Below, piece by piece: positions 1 through 8,406 of a stretch of 64,000 nucleotides of DNA; the stretch's first letter is position 1, and each line of letters starts with the position of its first letter. The notes below the pieces were generated by a model that ran no database searches, was not told where the DNA came from, and saw nothing but the letters and a program-made list of their open reading frames with translations. Position numbers and translations under genes: made by a program. The stretch covers positions 5,657,001 through 5,721,000 of the forward strand of contig NZ_CP042910.1 of the NCBI RefSeq assembly GCF_008298035.1, read 5' to 3'. This DNA comes from Gimesia maris. Lineage in GTDB: Bacteria > Planctomycetota > Planctomycetia > Planctomycetales > Planctomycetaceae.

Positions 1-972
1 CACCGCACGGGTGCTGATCGTGGCATGACCATTTCCAATGGAATTCCCCCTGAGGTCATCGAAGAACAACAGAAACTGACACACGATCTGCATTCACTGC
101 TTGAACAATGGCAGGGCATGGAGACCGAATCAGCCCTGACTCGCATTGAACTGCAGATTGCTGAACTGAAAAAAGTTGTGCAAGATGGTTTCGAAAAGGG
201 ACCTGCTGCCCCCCAACCTGCCAGCCTGGTTGATTACCTCTCTTCACCGACCATTCCCGGCACCGAAGAATCAGAGGTCCATGAAGAAGAAACCGTCGAA
301 GAAGAATCTCCGGCCTGCGAACCGGTGGAAACGACTCCCAGTGAACTCAATGCAGATTCGACAGTCAGCGGCTGGGAGGCCATGAAGCAGAAACTGATGT
401 CAGGAGAGGGAGTGGATGTCTCCACAGACCTCGCCCGAAAAACAGCCCCTAAACCGGAACCGCCCAGGAAACCGGAAAGTTCTGCCGGTTCCCTGTTAAA
501 TTCCGTACCAGCCGGATCGGCGGGACGCACGCTGGCGAGTTACAAACCTCCGATTCCTGATCCCCCTGTTGAAATCGAGGAAGAGTCAGCATCTCCAGAC
601 CAACTGGTCGCAGCGATTCGTGAACGCGATCTGTATATCAGCGCATTAATCAAACGTCTACGTGAAGCAGAAACAGCAGTCATCCCCGTTAACTGGGAAC
701 AGTTAAATAATGCTCCGACGGAACTGCTGGAACAACTGCAGGCATTACATCATGATCTGGAGCACAGCCTGGGTCTGGCCGAGGTCGAGATATCGATTGA
801 ACGCGCCCGTCTGTCGCGCACCCAGTCGATGCTGCAGAATCGTGAAGAACAGATTCGCAAAAAAGAAAAGCAGCTGGGACTGAACCTGGAACGCAGCGAG
901 GAAGAAGAAGTCCCTGCTGAAAAGCCTTTGAATGAAGAACAGAAAAAACGCTGGCTTGGCTTTCTAAATTAA
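1..972 (+). CDS. Acidic coiled-coil protein of unknown function (5' end open)
   Basis: The frame is open from the first base of the window. The first ATG is at 25, but no convincing ribosome binding site precedes it, so the gene may begin outside the window. From that ATG the product is 315 residues. It has three parts: a helical N-terminus (about residues 5-55) rich in Glu, Gln and Leu; a low-complexity middle (about 75-190) rich in Glu, Pro and Ser; and a long charged helical C-terminus (about 195-300) with the heptad-like look of a coiled coil, ending in EEQKKRWLGFLN. There is no signal peptide, membrane segment or known catalytic motif. I do not recognise the family; a scaffold or cytoskeleton-like role is conceivable but unsupported. 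It is followed by a 380-base gap, so it is probably the last gene of its unit. Confidence 0.6.
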   Translation, partial: HRTGADRGMTISNGIPPEVIEEQQKLTHDLHSLLEQWQGMETESALTRIELQIAELKKVVQDGFEKGPAAPQPASLVDYLSSPTIPGTEESEVHEEETVEEESPACEPVETTPSELNADSTVSGWEAMKQKLMSGEGVDVSTDLARKTAPKPEPPRKPESSAGSLLNSVPAGSAGRTLASYKPPIPDPPVEIEEESASPDQLVAAIRERDLYISALIKRLREAETAVIPVNWEQLNNAPTELLEQLQALHHDLEHSLGLAEVEISIERARLSRTQSMLQNREEQIRKKEKQLGLNLERSEEEEVPAEKPLNEEQKKRWLGFLN

Positions 973-1352
973 ACTGCGTTTGCCTTCATTAATTATTCAC
1001 AATTCAGACTCCGCTCAGGAACGGCGCGTACAGCGACAGGGAGCCCCCCTTCGCAAAGGTTGGAAACAGCGCACATCAGCCTGCATCTTCTCTTGAAACC
1101 CGTGATTTCCCGCCTCATATTCATCAGGCAACAGACAGTATCGACAGTTCCTCTTGAGTCTCATATCAGATCTCAGCCGGTTACCTCCGTTCTATTAACC
1201 CGGGTCACTCTCTCTCGGTCCTTCTTGATATCTTGACATCGATCAGTCATCATGTTGGCACGGATTCTGCAAGCGGGCCTGCATTCTTCTACTATACCAA
1301 CTTCTTATAATACCCATGATTTCTGCTTCAATGCAGTCAGTCGGAGAGAGTC
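973..1352. other. Gene-free stretch upstream of the spermidine-synthase-like fusion gene
   Basis: No reading frame with coding character is visible on either strand. The stretch holds a sigma-54-like promoter match at 1256-1271, a TATAAT hexamer at 1306-1311 without a good -35 partner, and the ribosome binding site GGAGAG at 1343-1348 in front of the TTG start at 1353. I see no clear terminator for the upstream gene. Confidence 0.5.
1256..1271 (+). promoter_or_regulatory. Candidate sigma-54 (-24/-12) promoter
   Basis: TGGCACGGATTCTGCA matches the consensus TGGCACG-N4-TTGCW at every defined position except one (C for the first T of TTGC). The invariant GG and GC doublets are spaced correctly, with 10 bases between them. 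Transcription would begin near 1283, about 70 bases before the TTG start at 1353. This is a match by eye only. A nearby TTGACA at 1233-1238 lacks a proper -10 partner. Confidence 0.45.
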
Positions 1353-4300
1353 TTGAATCAACCGGTACCAGAACGTAACGCCCCTCTCTGGATCCTGTCA
1401 TTAATGCTGCTGGTCTCTGGCAATTGTGCGTTGATGTTTCAAGTGGTCTGGATTCGTGAGCTCCGACTGGTATTCGGTGCGACGACTGCTTCTTCCGCTG
1501 CCGTGCTGGCTATTTTTATGGCGGGTCTGGGGCTGGGGAACTGGCTGTTCGGGAGCAGGATCGATGCTGCAATTCGTCCCCTGCGGTGCTACGGTCTGCT
1601 GGAATTGGGTATCGCACTGACAGCGGGGATCAGTCCTTTTCTGCTGATGCTTGTACGACAGATGTATGTAAATATGGGAGGTCAGGCTGCGCTGGGTCCG
1701 GAACTGGCAACACTTTCACGCCTGGCAGCTTCTGCGATGATCCTGGCTGTGCCTACCATTTTGATGGGAGGCACCATGCCTGCTGCCGCCCGTGCGGTCT
1801 CAAATGCTGCCGACCCGCATCGTCGCGGTGTTGCGTTGATCTACGGGTTGAACACGATTGGTGCTGTCCTCGGTGCCGGGATTGCTAATTTCATGTTGCT
1901 GGAAGCACTGGGGAATCGGGGCGTACTCTGGTTCGCCTGCGGGATCAATCTGCTGCTGGCAGTCTCTGCCCTGTTGATCTCGAAAAGATTATCAAGCAGC
2001 AGCGAAAGTGAAACACAGACTCTGACGGACTTACCGCAAGCGGTCAAACATGAACAGGCAACACTTCAGCAGGAGCGATTGGGCATCGTCTGTCTCGCAT
2101 CAGGAACGGTCGGATTTGTCTTCTTTCTGATGGAGATCGTCTGGTATCGCATGCTGGGGCCGCTGCTGGGAGGCACGACTTATACCTTCGGCCTGATTCT
2201 CTGCGTAGCGCTGCTTGGTATCGGAATCGGGGGGGCTCTGTATGCGATCCTGGCACGACTTGTGAAACCGACACTGTCATTACTGGCATTCGTCTGTACG
2301 CTGGAAGCATTCCTCATCGCGGTTCCCTTCTGGTATGGAGATCAGATCGCGTTCTGGGTATTGCAGCAGCAGAGTCAGCCTGTCGCTACGTTTCTGGCCC
2401 AAGTCTGGAACTGGTTTCAGGTCGGCGCGTTTGTAATTTTTCCCGCGGCACTCGTCGCCGGCTTTCAGTTCCCACTTTTGATTGCCATAGCGGGGACAGG
2501 TAAAGAACATGTCGGCAAACATGTCGGCTGGACCTTTGCAGCGAATACCCTGGGAGCAATTTCCGGCTCAATTGCCGGGGGATTTTTCCTGCTGCCTGTT
2601 TTGACCGCTCCGGGACTCTGGAAACTGTCGATCTGCCTGCTGCTGATTCTGGGTCTGACCTTGTTACTGGTCGGTCAACGCTGGAAATCAGTCTCGCTCG
2701 CGACTTCCGTCGTACTCTCTCTGGCCACGATTTTCATGATTCTGGAAACAACCGGTCCCACCGCAGTCTGGAGACATGCCGGGATTGGGGCCCGCCGCGC
2801 CAGTCTGGATGAAAAAGGAGCGAATGGAGAGCGAAACTTCTCAAACACAAAAAATCGTCAGTGCATCTGGGAGGCGGAAGGGCGGGAATCGAGTGTCGCC
2901 ATCACAGCGACCGACAGCCTGGCTTTTATCGTCAACGGTAAAAGCGACGGGAACGCGTTTGGCGATGCCGGTACCCAGATCGGCCTGGGACTGCTGGGCC
3001 CCCTGCTCCACCCTGCACCACGGACCGGACTGGTGATTGGACTGGGTACTGGTGAATCCGCCGGCTGGATGTCTGCCGTCAAAGAGATGACTTCGGTCGA
3101 TGTCGTCGAGCTGGAACCGGTCGTCCTGGAAATGACGCAACGCTGTTCACAGATTAATGCAAATGCGCTGAAGAACACGAAACTCACGCTGCATTTTAAC
3201 GATGCCCGCGAGTTTTTACTCACCAGCAAAAAACAGTATGACCTGATCGTCTCGGAGCCATCCAATCCCTATCGGGCCGGCATCGCGAATCTCTATACCC
3301 GGGAGTTTTATGATTCGGTTTCCACCCGTTTGAATCAGGATGGCCTGTTCCTGCAGTGGCTACAGGGTTACGAAGTTGATGACAGCACGGTTCACATAGT
3401 GCTGCAGACTGTCCGATCTGTGTTTCCAGAAGTTCAGATCTGGCGAACCAAAGCCCGCGACATGGTTCTGGTCTGCGGTAAATCGGAGCAGGCATTTCAG
3501 TACCAGTTGGACTCACTTCAACAGAAACTGAAGCAGCCCGTGATAGCGGAAGGACTCAAACAGGGCTGGTCTGCCATTGACGTGGAAGGCGTGCTGGCTC
3601 ACTTCGTCTGTGGGAATCGCACCATCAATCAGTTACTGGAGTCTCACTCAGAGCCGATGAATCTGGATGATCGTAATCTGCTGGAATACGCGTTTGCGAA
3701 AACCGTTGGCAAATCGACACGTTTTTCGATTCACGATCTGCACGATCGTGCGGTCCGGTTGAATGATGACCTGCCTGTTACACTTGGCACAGAGGGTCAG
3801 GAAAAAGTCATTCAAAGACGGCTGGCAATGCAACTCAGTCTGGGAGGCACCGTTTATATTGCCGATTCATTGTCTGAAGTACAGCAGACACGGGGAGAGG
3901 CCTATAACCGGTACCTGGCCAGACATTATCTGGATGCCCTGACGCGTTTTCAAAAGTTTGAACCGGATTTGAGCTGTCCGATTGAAACTCTGGTCTACGC
4001 ACACACACTGGCAGAATCCGGGGTGCCTGTTCCCGATAAACTGCTGATGAAAGTCCGAAAGCAAAATCCCACCGAAGCTGCCGCGATCGAGACCATTGCC
4101 GCGCTCCAGCAGAAACAGAATGACGCAGGACTGCAGAAGATCATCGAAACATTGAAACTGCTGCAGGACAGCCCGTGGGGAAGTCGGCAACTGCTGGATG
4201 CTGTATTGTTCAAAGCCGTCAGTCTGTGTGATCTGGATTCAAATTATGCTGCTCCCCTGTATGAGCACTTACAGCGGCCCTTTGCCCTCTATCGTCTGGA

Positions 4301-4505
4301 AGACAATCGACTGCTGGTACGATATCTGATCTCAGAAAAAATGGACAATCAGCAGATCATCGATTCGTTACAGACCATGGAACCGAATGTTCCCTGGAAG
4401 GAATGGCTGCTGGAAAAACGGGCCCGGGTGTATTCAGCCGGGAAACATCCACTGACGGAACAGGCCCGAAGTGAACTCTCGCAGTTCAAACGGGCAAAGC
4501 ATTGA
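1353..4505 (+). CDS. Polytopic membrane protein fused to a spermidine-synthase-like SAM domain
   Basis: 1050 residues, starting at TTG with GGAGAG four bases upstream. The first ~465 residues form about a dozen hydrophobic segments, interrupted by a polar loop near residue 220, in the manner of the MFS/spermidine synthase fusion family. Residues ~500-720 are a Rossmann-like aminopropyltransferase-type domain: GLGTGES near 565 is the nucleotide-binding glycine loop, VDVVELEP is the acidic strand end, DAREFL follows, and SEPSNPYRAG near 634 matches the spermidine-synthase gate region. The last ~300 residues are helical without a recognised domain. A transfer reaction using decarboxylated SAM or SAM at the membrane is inferred from the family; the substrate is unknown. 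Such fusions are frequent in planctomycetes. The gene converges on the sulfatase gene with only 13 bases between stop codons and no visible terminator. Confidence 0.75.
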   Translation: MNQPVPERNAPLWILSLMLLVSGNCALMFQVVWIRELRLVFGATTASSAAVLAIFMAGLGLGNWLFGSRIDAAIRPLRCYGLLELGIALTAGISPFLLMLVRQMYVNMGGQAALGPELATLSRLAASAMILAVPTILMGGTMPAAARAVSNAADPHRRGVALIYGLNTIGAVLGAGIANFMLLEALGNRGVLWFACGINLLLAVSALLISKRLSSSSESETQTLTDLPQAVKHEQATLQQERLGIVCLASGTVGFVFFLMEIVWYRMLGPLLGGTTYTFGLILCVALLGIGIGGALYAILARLVKPTLSLLAFVCTLEAFLIAVPFWYGDQIAFWVLQQQSQPVATFLAQVWNWFQVGAFVIFPAALVAGFQFPLLIAIAGTGKEHVGKHVGWTFAANTLGAISGSIAGGFFLLPVLTAPGLWKLSICLLLILGLTLLLVGQRWKSVSLATSVVLSLATIFMILETTGPTAVWRHAGIGARRASLDEKGANGERNFSNTKNRQCIWEAEGRESSVAITATDSLAFIVNGKSDGNAFGDAGTQIGLGLLGPLLHPAPRTGLVIGLGTGESAGWMSAVKEMTSVDVVELEPVVLEMTQRCSQINANALKNTKLTLHFNDAREFLLTSKKQYDLIVSEPSNPYRAGIANLYTREFYDSVSTRLNQDGLFLQWLQGYEVDDSTVHIVLQTVRSVFPEVQIWRTKARDMVLVCGKSEQAFQYQLDSLQQKLKQPVIAEGLKQGWSAIDVEGVLAHFVCGNRTINQLLESHSEPMNLDDRNLLEYAFAKTVGKSTRFSIHDLHDRAVRLNDDLPVTLGTEGQEKVIQRRLAMQLSLGGTVYIADSLSEVQQTRGEAYNRYLARHYLDALTRFQKFEPDLSCPIETLVYAHTLAESGVPVPDKLLMKVRKQNPTEAAAIETIAALQQKQNDAGLQKIIETLKLLQDSPWGSRQLLDAVLFKAVSLCDLDSNYAAPLYEHLQRPFALYRLEDNRLLVRYLISEKMDNQQIIDSLQTMEPNVPWKEWLLEKRARVYSAGKHPLTEQARSELSQFKRAKH

Positions 4506-4518
4506 AGCGGAAACAGTC

Positions 4519-6111
4519 TCAGGGGATCTGCTTCCCCCGTTGATGTTTTTGCTGCGCGACACCGGTTTTATCGGCCCACTTTTGCCAGTCCGCTTTCATC
4601 TGCGCGACACGCTCGGGATATTGCGATGCCAGATTATTTGTTTCGGTGCGATCCTGTTCGAGATCATACAGTTCCCAGCGATTGATATTGCGATCCGCGA
4701 CCAGTTTCCATTTTCCCTGGCGGACCGCCTGGTTATTTCTCAACTCCCAGAACAGAGAGTCATGTGGCTCACGTATTTTCCCCTGAAGGATGGGCACGAT
4801 ACTTTTTCCATCAACGGGCAGAATTTTGTGAGACTGAAATGTCGCAGGATAGTCGGTTTCAGCCAGTTCCACACAGGTCGGCATGACATCAATGATATGA
4901 GCCGGCTGGCGGGTGAGGGAATTTGCTTTGATCTTACCAGGCCAGCGCACGATCAACGGAGTTGAGATGCCTCCCTCATGCATCCATGTCTTGAAACGAC
5001 GAAACGGCGTATTCTGTGGAAAGGCCCAACTCGGCCCACAGGTGGTGTAGTATTCTTCAGGACCGGGAATCTGCTCCGGATTGGCGCCACCTGGCTCGCT
5101 GGCATCGGGGCCATTATCGGAAAGAAACATCACAATCGTATTGTCATCCACGCCTGTCTCTTTCAACGTTGCCATCAGGCGTCCGATATTCTGATCCATA
5201 CAGTCAATCATCGCGGCGTAGACTTCCATGCGTCGTTCCTGCCAGTCGCGCGGGTACTTGTCCTGTTCCCAGTCAGCTGATTCCGGATCGCGTGCCGGCA
5301 GTTTCCACTGTGGATCAACGAGTCCCATTTTCAACTGCCGCTGATAACGTTCATTGCGTAATGCTTCCCAGCCTGCTGCATAACGTCCCTTGTATTTTTT
5401 GATGTCTTCCGGTTTGGCATGCAGGGGATAGTGTGGAGCCGTGTAACAGAGATGCAGAAAGAAAGGTTTATCAGTCTGAGAATATGTTTTAATTTCCTGA
5501 ATGGCATGGTCGGTAAAGGCATCTGTCGTGTAAAAGTCGTCGGGGAACTCGGTGATGCGCGTTGTATTTTCAGCGAAGAAGCGGTAACCATCGCCGGTAA
5601 TCCCCCGTTTGAATTTCGGATCGCGGTAGTAGGGATCAAAAAAGTTACAGCAGCCATCCAGCAGGCCATAGAAATCCTGAAATCCACGGTAAACCGGATG
5701 GGTCGATTCAGTTCGTCCCAGATGCCATTTGCCACTGAGCGCCGTCTGATATCCGGCCTGCTGCAGGACTTCGCCGATTGTCACCATGTTACGGTTCAGA
5801 TGCGGTCGCGGATAGCGGGGATACAGCCCAGTCACCAGTGAAGCCCGCGTCGTCCAACAGACCGCGTTGTTATAGAACTGGGTAAACCGCAGCCCTTCTT
5901 TCGCCATCCGATCCAGATGAGGCGTCTGCACTTCGCCGCCATAACAGCCGATATCTGACCAGCCCATGTCATCACACATGATCAGAATGATATTAGGGCG
6001 TTTGATTTTCTCTGCCGCCTGAACAGCCGAATGTGAAAGCAGCATCAACAATAACACCAGTAACAGATTAGCGCGTAACATCATCAGCAAAAACTCCCTT
6101 TTGGAAATCAA
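4519..6111 (-). CDS. Secreted sulfatase (type I family) with a CWTTR active-site variant
   Basis: 530 residues with a hydrophobic N-terminal signal (about residues 8-33, ending near VQAAEK). Alkaline-phosphatase-fold sulfatase features appear in order: metal-binding CDDMGWSDIGCYGG near residue 45, the modification site CWTTRASLVTG with the key cysteine at residue 85, GKWHLG near 127, and DNGPD with the metal-binding Asp-Asn near 335. Family members hydrolyse sulfate esters, usually of sulfated polysaccharides in planctomycetes, in the periplasm or outside the cell. The formylglycine motif is normally CxPxR or CxAxR; here the third position is Thr. The other catalytic residues look intact, so activity is likely but maturation may differ. 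The gene stands alone on its strand. It could act on sulfated algal glycans, but the substrate cannot be read from sequence. Confidence 0.88.
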   Translation of the reverse strand: MISKREFLLMMLRANLLLVLLLMLLSHSAVQAAEKIKRPNIILIMCDDMGWSDIGCYGGEVQTPHLDRMAKEGLRFTQFYNNAVCWTTRASLVTGLYPRYPRPHLNRNMVTIGEVLQQAGYQTALSGKWHLGRTESTHPVYRGFQDFYGLLDGCCNFFDPYYRDPKFKRGITGDGYRFFAENTTRITEFPDDFYTTDAFTDHAIQEIKTYSQTDKPFFLHLCYTAPHYPLHAKPEDIKKYKGRYAAGWEALRNERYQRQLKMGLVDPQWKLPARDPESADWEQDKYPRDWQERRMEVYAAMIDCMDQNIGRLMATLKETGVDDNTIVMFLSDNGPDASEPGGANPEQIPGPEEYYTTCGPSWAFPQNTPFRRFKTWMHEGGISTPLIVRWPGKIKANSLTRQPAHIIDVMPTCVELAETDYPATFQSHKILPVDGKSIVPILQGKIREPHDSLFWELRNNQAVRQGKWKLVADRNINRWELYDLEQDRTETNNLASQYPERVAQMKADWQKWADKTGVAQQKHQRGKQIP

Positions 6112-6308
6112 TGGTTTGCGGTTCCAGTTTCGGATCCTGCATCCATGATCGTGCCTGACTGCAGGTAATGCAATGCTTCTCCAGGTTCTGCAAATCGGCG
6201 TTCAACACACTGATTGACTGCCCTCCGTTTTCACATCCACAACAATTACACTACAACCTGATTTTATCACCCTGTCCATAATCAGATTGTGTGATTTTGC
6301 GATAGAAT

Positions 6309-6317
6309 TGGTATGAT
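6309..6317 (+). promoter_or_regulatory. Extended -10 promoter candidate
   Basis: TGGTATGAT is an extended -10 element (TGn-TATGAT). A weak TTGTGT lies 19 bases upstream. Transcription would start near 6324, giving a ~55-base leader for the small membrane protein starting at 6379. Judged by eye only. Confidence 0.35.
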
Positions 6318-6378
6318 CGTGTTTAAATAAATCCTTTTCTAAGCATCAAATTATCTGAAATCGCAGGGAATCATCTCT

Positions 6379-6684
6379 ATGTCCACAACCACAATGCCTC
6401 CAGAATCCCGCAGGATCACGCCGAAGTTTAATCTCGCTCTCTTCGCCTTTAATGCCCTGGCAGGGATCATCAAATTCAGCCTGTTAGCTAGAGTGGGTCT
6501 TGGCGGACTGATACTGACGTCTTTTCTCGATGCCGTTTTGACAATCTGCATTCTGTTGATCGTAGCGTGGTTTGTGAAAGAGTTCTGGATCCGGCTGATT
6601 TCCGATCTGTTTTCTCTACGGAATATCGATTACCAGGAAGCCATTGCCATCGTGCTGGTGTTGAGTATGCTGGGGTTGAGTTGA
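6379..6684 (+). CDS. Small membrane protein, unknown function
   Basis: 101 residues. Two strongly hydrophobic segments are visible (about residues 22-60 and 62-72), and the C-terminus is a third hydrophobic stretch (about 86-101) ending abruptly in LSMLGLS. The N-terminus is polar and proline-containing. An extended -10 element lies about 60 bases upstream. No catalytic motif or known family is recognised. It is convergent with the 55-residue membrane peptide gene at 6713-6880. Coding status is supported by the clean frame and hydrophobic pattern, but homologues are not verified. Confidence 0.6.
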   Translation: MSTTTMPPESRRITPKFNLALFAFNALAGIIKFSLLARVGLGGLILTSFLDAVLTICILLIVAWFVKEFWIRLISDLFSLRNIDYQEAIAIVLVLSMLGLS

Positions 6685-6712
6685 GCATTCAGTTATGCAT
6701 TAATCAAAACTC

Positions 6713-6880
6713 TCACTTAGACGTCCCAGAAGATTCCTGTTGGGATTCTGTATTTTCTTCCAGCGATGCAATGCGTGTTTCCAGGGCTTTCACCAATGTG
6801 GAGAGCCGATTGGCTTCTGCCAGAGCGCCTGCCCCCAGTGAGAAACCCATCAACCCAAAGATCCAGGTAAAGCCTTCCAT
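6713..6880 (-). CDS. 55-residue single-pass membrane peptide with coiled-coil tail
   Basis: Starts at ATG 6878-6880 with the good ribosome binding site AGGAGAGGAG about six bases upstream, and ends at TGA 6713-6715. The product begins MEGFTWIFGLMGFSLGAGAL: a membrane helix over residues 4-21, then a charged helical stretch (RLSTLVKALETRIASLEEN) typical of a short coiled coil, then a polar tail. It is the third gene of an apparent unit: GntP-like permease, secreted propeller-like protein, then this peptide 56 bases downstream. Planctomycete genomes often carry such membrane-coil peptides; the function is unknown. A short accessory subunit for the permease is a guess from position only. Confidence 0.6.
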   Translation of the reverse strand: MEGFTWIFGLMGFSLGAGALAEANRLSTLVKALETRIASLEENTESQQESSGTSK

Positions 6881-6936
6881 GATATCTCCTCTCCTGCTTG
6901 AGCAAGCTCTTCATTTTGTTGTCACATTCTTCAGGC

Positions 6937-8385
6937 TTACCGATCAAACTGGAACGAGTACAGATCACACTCCTGCAGTTCGAATTTCAGCCGAACCGGC
7001 TGTCCGGCGAGTGCAGCCAGATCGGGCTTATTGTTCCACTCTACGACGCAATCAATTTTGTCACCAATCACCGGTCGACAGTCCTGCATCGTAAAACCGG
7101 AAATGGGACTGCCATCCGCTTTTTGAATTTCAACTCTCAGACTGCCGGCAGCACTGGTGCTGAAATTCAAGGTGAGCTGGCTGCCCGTAAAAATGAAAGG
7201 CTTCGTCAACAGGCTGCCTGGTTCTGAACCGGCATTTACAGAGACAAAGCCATCGGTCCGCAACACGTAACGATCGCCGCTGCGATGATAGATTGAAATT
7301 TCTGCGGGCCCGGTAGGCAAAACATTTAACGCTACATAGTTGGCGCGATTCTTCCACTGCTCTGGATCAAGGCCCGGCCTGATGAATGCGTGCGTGAAGA
7401 GCCGGTCGTATTTTGAGGAACCGGCGCGCGTCGTCATGAAAAGAATGTCAGTTGCGTTGACGTCCTGTTGATCGTACTCAGGTGCATCCCCGCGACCGGG
7501 AACAAAACGGGTCGGCAGTGCGATGTAAATATGCGGCGCCCGAAAGTAGGGATGTGTCTGATTCGTGTAAAGGTGCTCGCCCGGTCGATTCGGGTTCAGA
7601 GCGACCGGTTGACTCCAATGCTGAAAGTCAGGACTCGTCGTGCGGCTGATACTGCGTAAACGTTCGGGATCGGTCCAGGTGCGGAAATAACAGATGTATT
7701 TCTGCTCCGCTTCGGACCAGAACGCGACATTGGCCGAATCAAAAGCGTGCCGCCACTCGGGTTGATAGGGAATCACTTCCCCTTGTTTCGTCCAGTGAAT
7801 TCCATCGGGAGAGACAAACGCAAACAGTCCCCGCCCCTGCTCTTTCAAACCCCGCTTGTCCCCCGGTCCGGGATATCCCGCTAATGCTTTGTAACGTTCC
7901 GCAGGTTTCACGTCGGCACGCGTGTCGAGAAAAGGTGTGAAGTTGGTCAGAAAAGGAGGCTGCCTGGCAAGGATCACATTATTATCACGCGTGCCGGCGA
8001 CTTCATGCAGGCCCAGTTTCGGAAATTCCCATTCGTGACCATCCTGACTGACGGCGTAATGCACGGTTTCCCCCGGATGCCCGGTATGTTTATCGCCCTG
8101 ATAAGCTGGATCGGATCCCCGCCACCAGGCCTGGAAACGGTCGCCGTTTTTGATAACTGTCATCATGTGTCTGACAGGTAGTGGGGATTTGGCTCGTGGT
8201 GCTTTGACAGGATGATGCAGTTTGAGCATGACGCCGTCCAACTGGTCAATCAACAGGCGATCCACAAACAGTTCCCGCCGGGAACCGATGTCAACAGGCT
8301 CAGCTCTGGCTTCACTGTTTAAGACGATCATCAGTGCAAGAATGATTAACTTCACTGCATTTCCAGCGGTAATCCATTTCATCAA
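6937..8385 (-). CDS. Secreted glycosidase-like protein (GH32/GH43-type propeller candidate)
   Basis: 482 residues with a signal peptide (about residues 1-28, ending SEARA). The N-terminus carries RRELFVDRLLID, typical of a large planctomycete family annotated as hypothetical or glycosyl-hydrolase-like. Repeating blocks such as FQAWWRGSDPAYQG, VHYAVSQDGHEWEFPKLG, FAFVSPDGIHWTKQG and ICYFRTWTDPE are bladed-propeller-type 'Asp-Gly-x-x-Trp' strands seen in GH32/GH43/BNR proteins. The last ~110 residues look like a separate beta-sandwich (SLRVEIQKADGSPISGF). I cannot place the catalytic acids with certainty. It lies 21 bases downstream of a GntP-type permease, which suggests a shared role in sugar or sugar-acid use. 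Confidence 0.65.
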   Translation of the reverse strand: MMKWITAGNAVKLIILALMIVLNSEARAEPVDIGSRRELFVDRLLIDQLDGVMLKLHHPVKAPRAKSPLPVRHMMTVIKNGDRFQAWWRGSDPAYQGDKHTGHPGETVHYAVSQDGHEWEFPKLGLHEVAGTRDNNVILARQPPFLTNFTPFLDTRADVKPAERYKALAGYPGPGDKRGLKEQGRGLFAFVSPDGIHWTKQGEVIPYQPEWRHAFDSANVAFWSEAEQKYICYFRTWTDPERLRSISRTTSPDFQHWSQPVALNPNRPGEHLYTNQTHPYFRAPHIYIALPTRFVPGRGDAPEYDQQDVNATDILFMTTRAGSSKYDRLFTHAFIRPGLDPEQWKNRANYVALNVLPTGPAEISIYHRSGDRYVLRTDGFVSVNAGSEPGSLLTKPFIFTGSQLTLNFSTSAAGSLRVEIQKADGSPISGFTMQDCRPVIGDKIDCVVEWNNKPDLAALAGQPVRLKFELQECDLYSFQFDR

Positions 8386-8406
8386 TCACAAAACCTTTCA
8401 AACACG

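Noticed and set aside
4471-4965. 164-codon plus-strand frame overlapping the sulfatase 3' end
   Set aside because: Overlaps the true 3' ends of two convergent genes and has no recognisable features.
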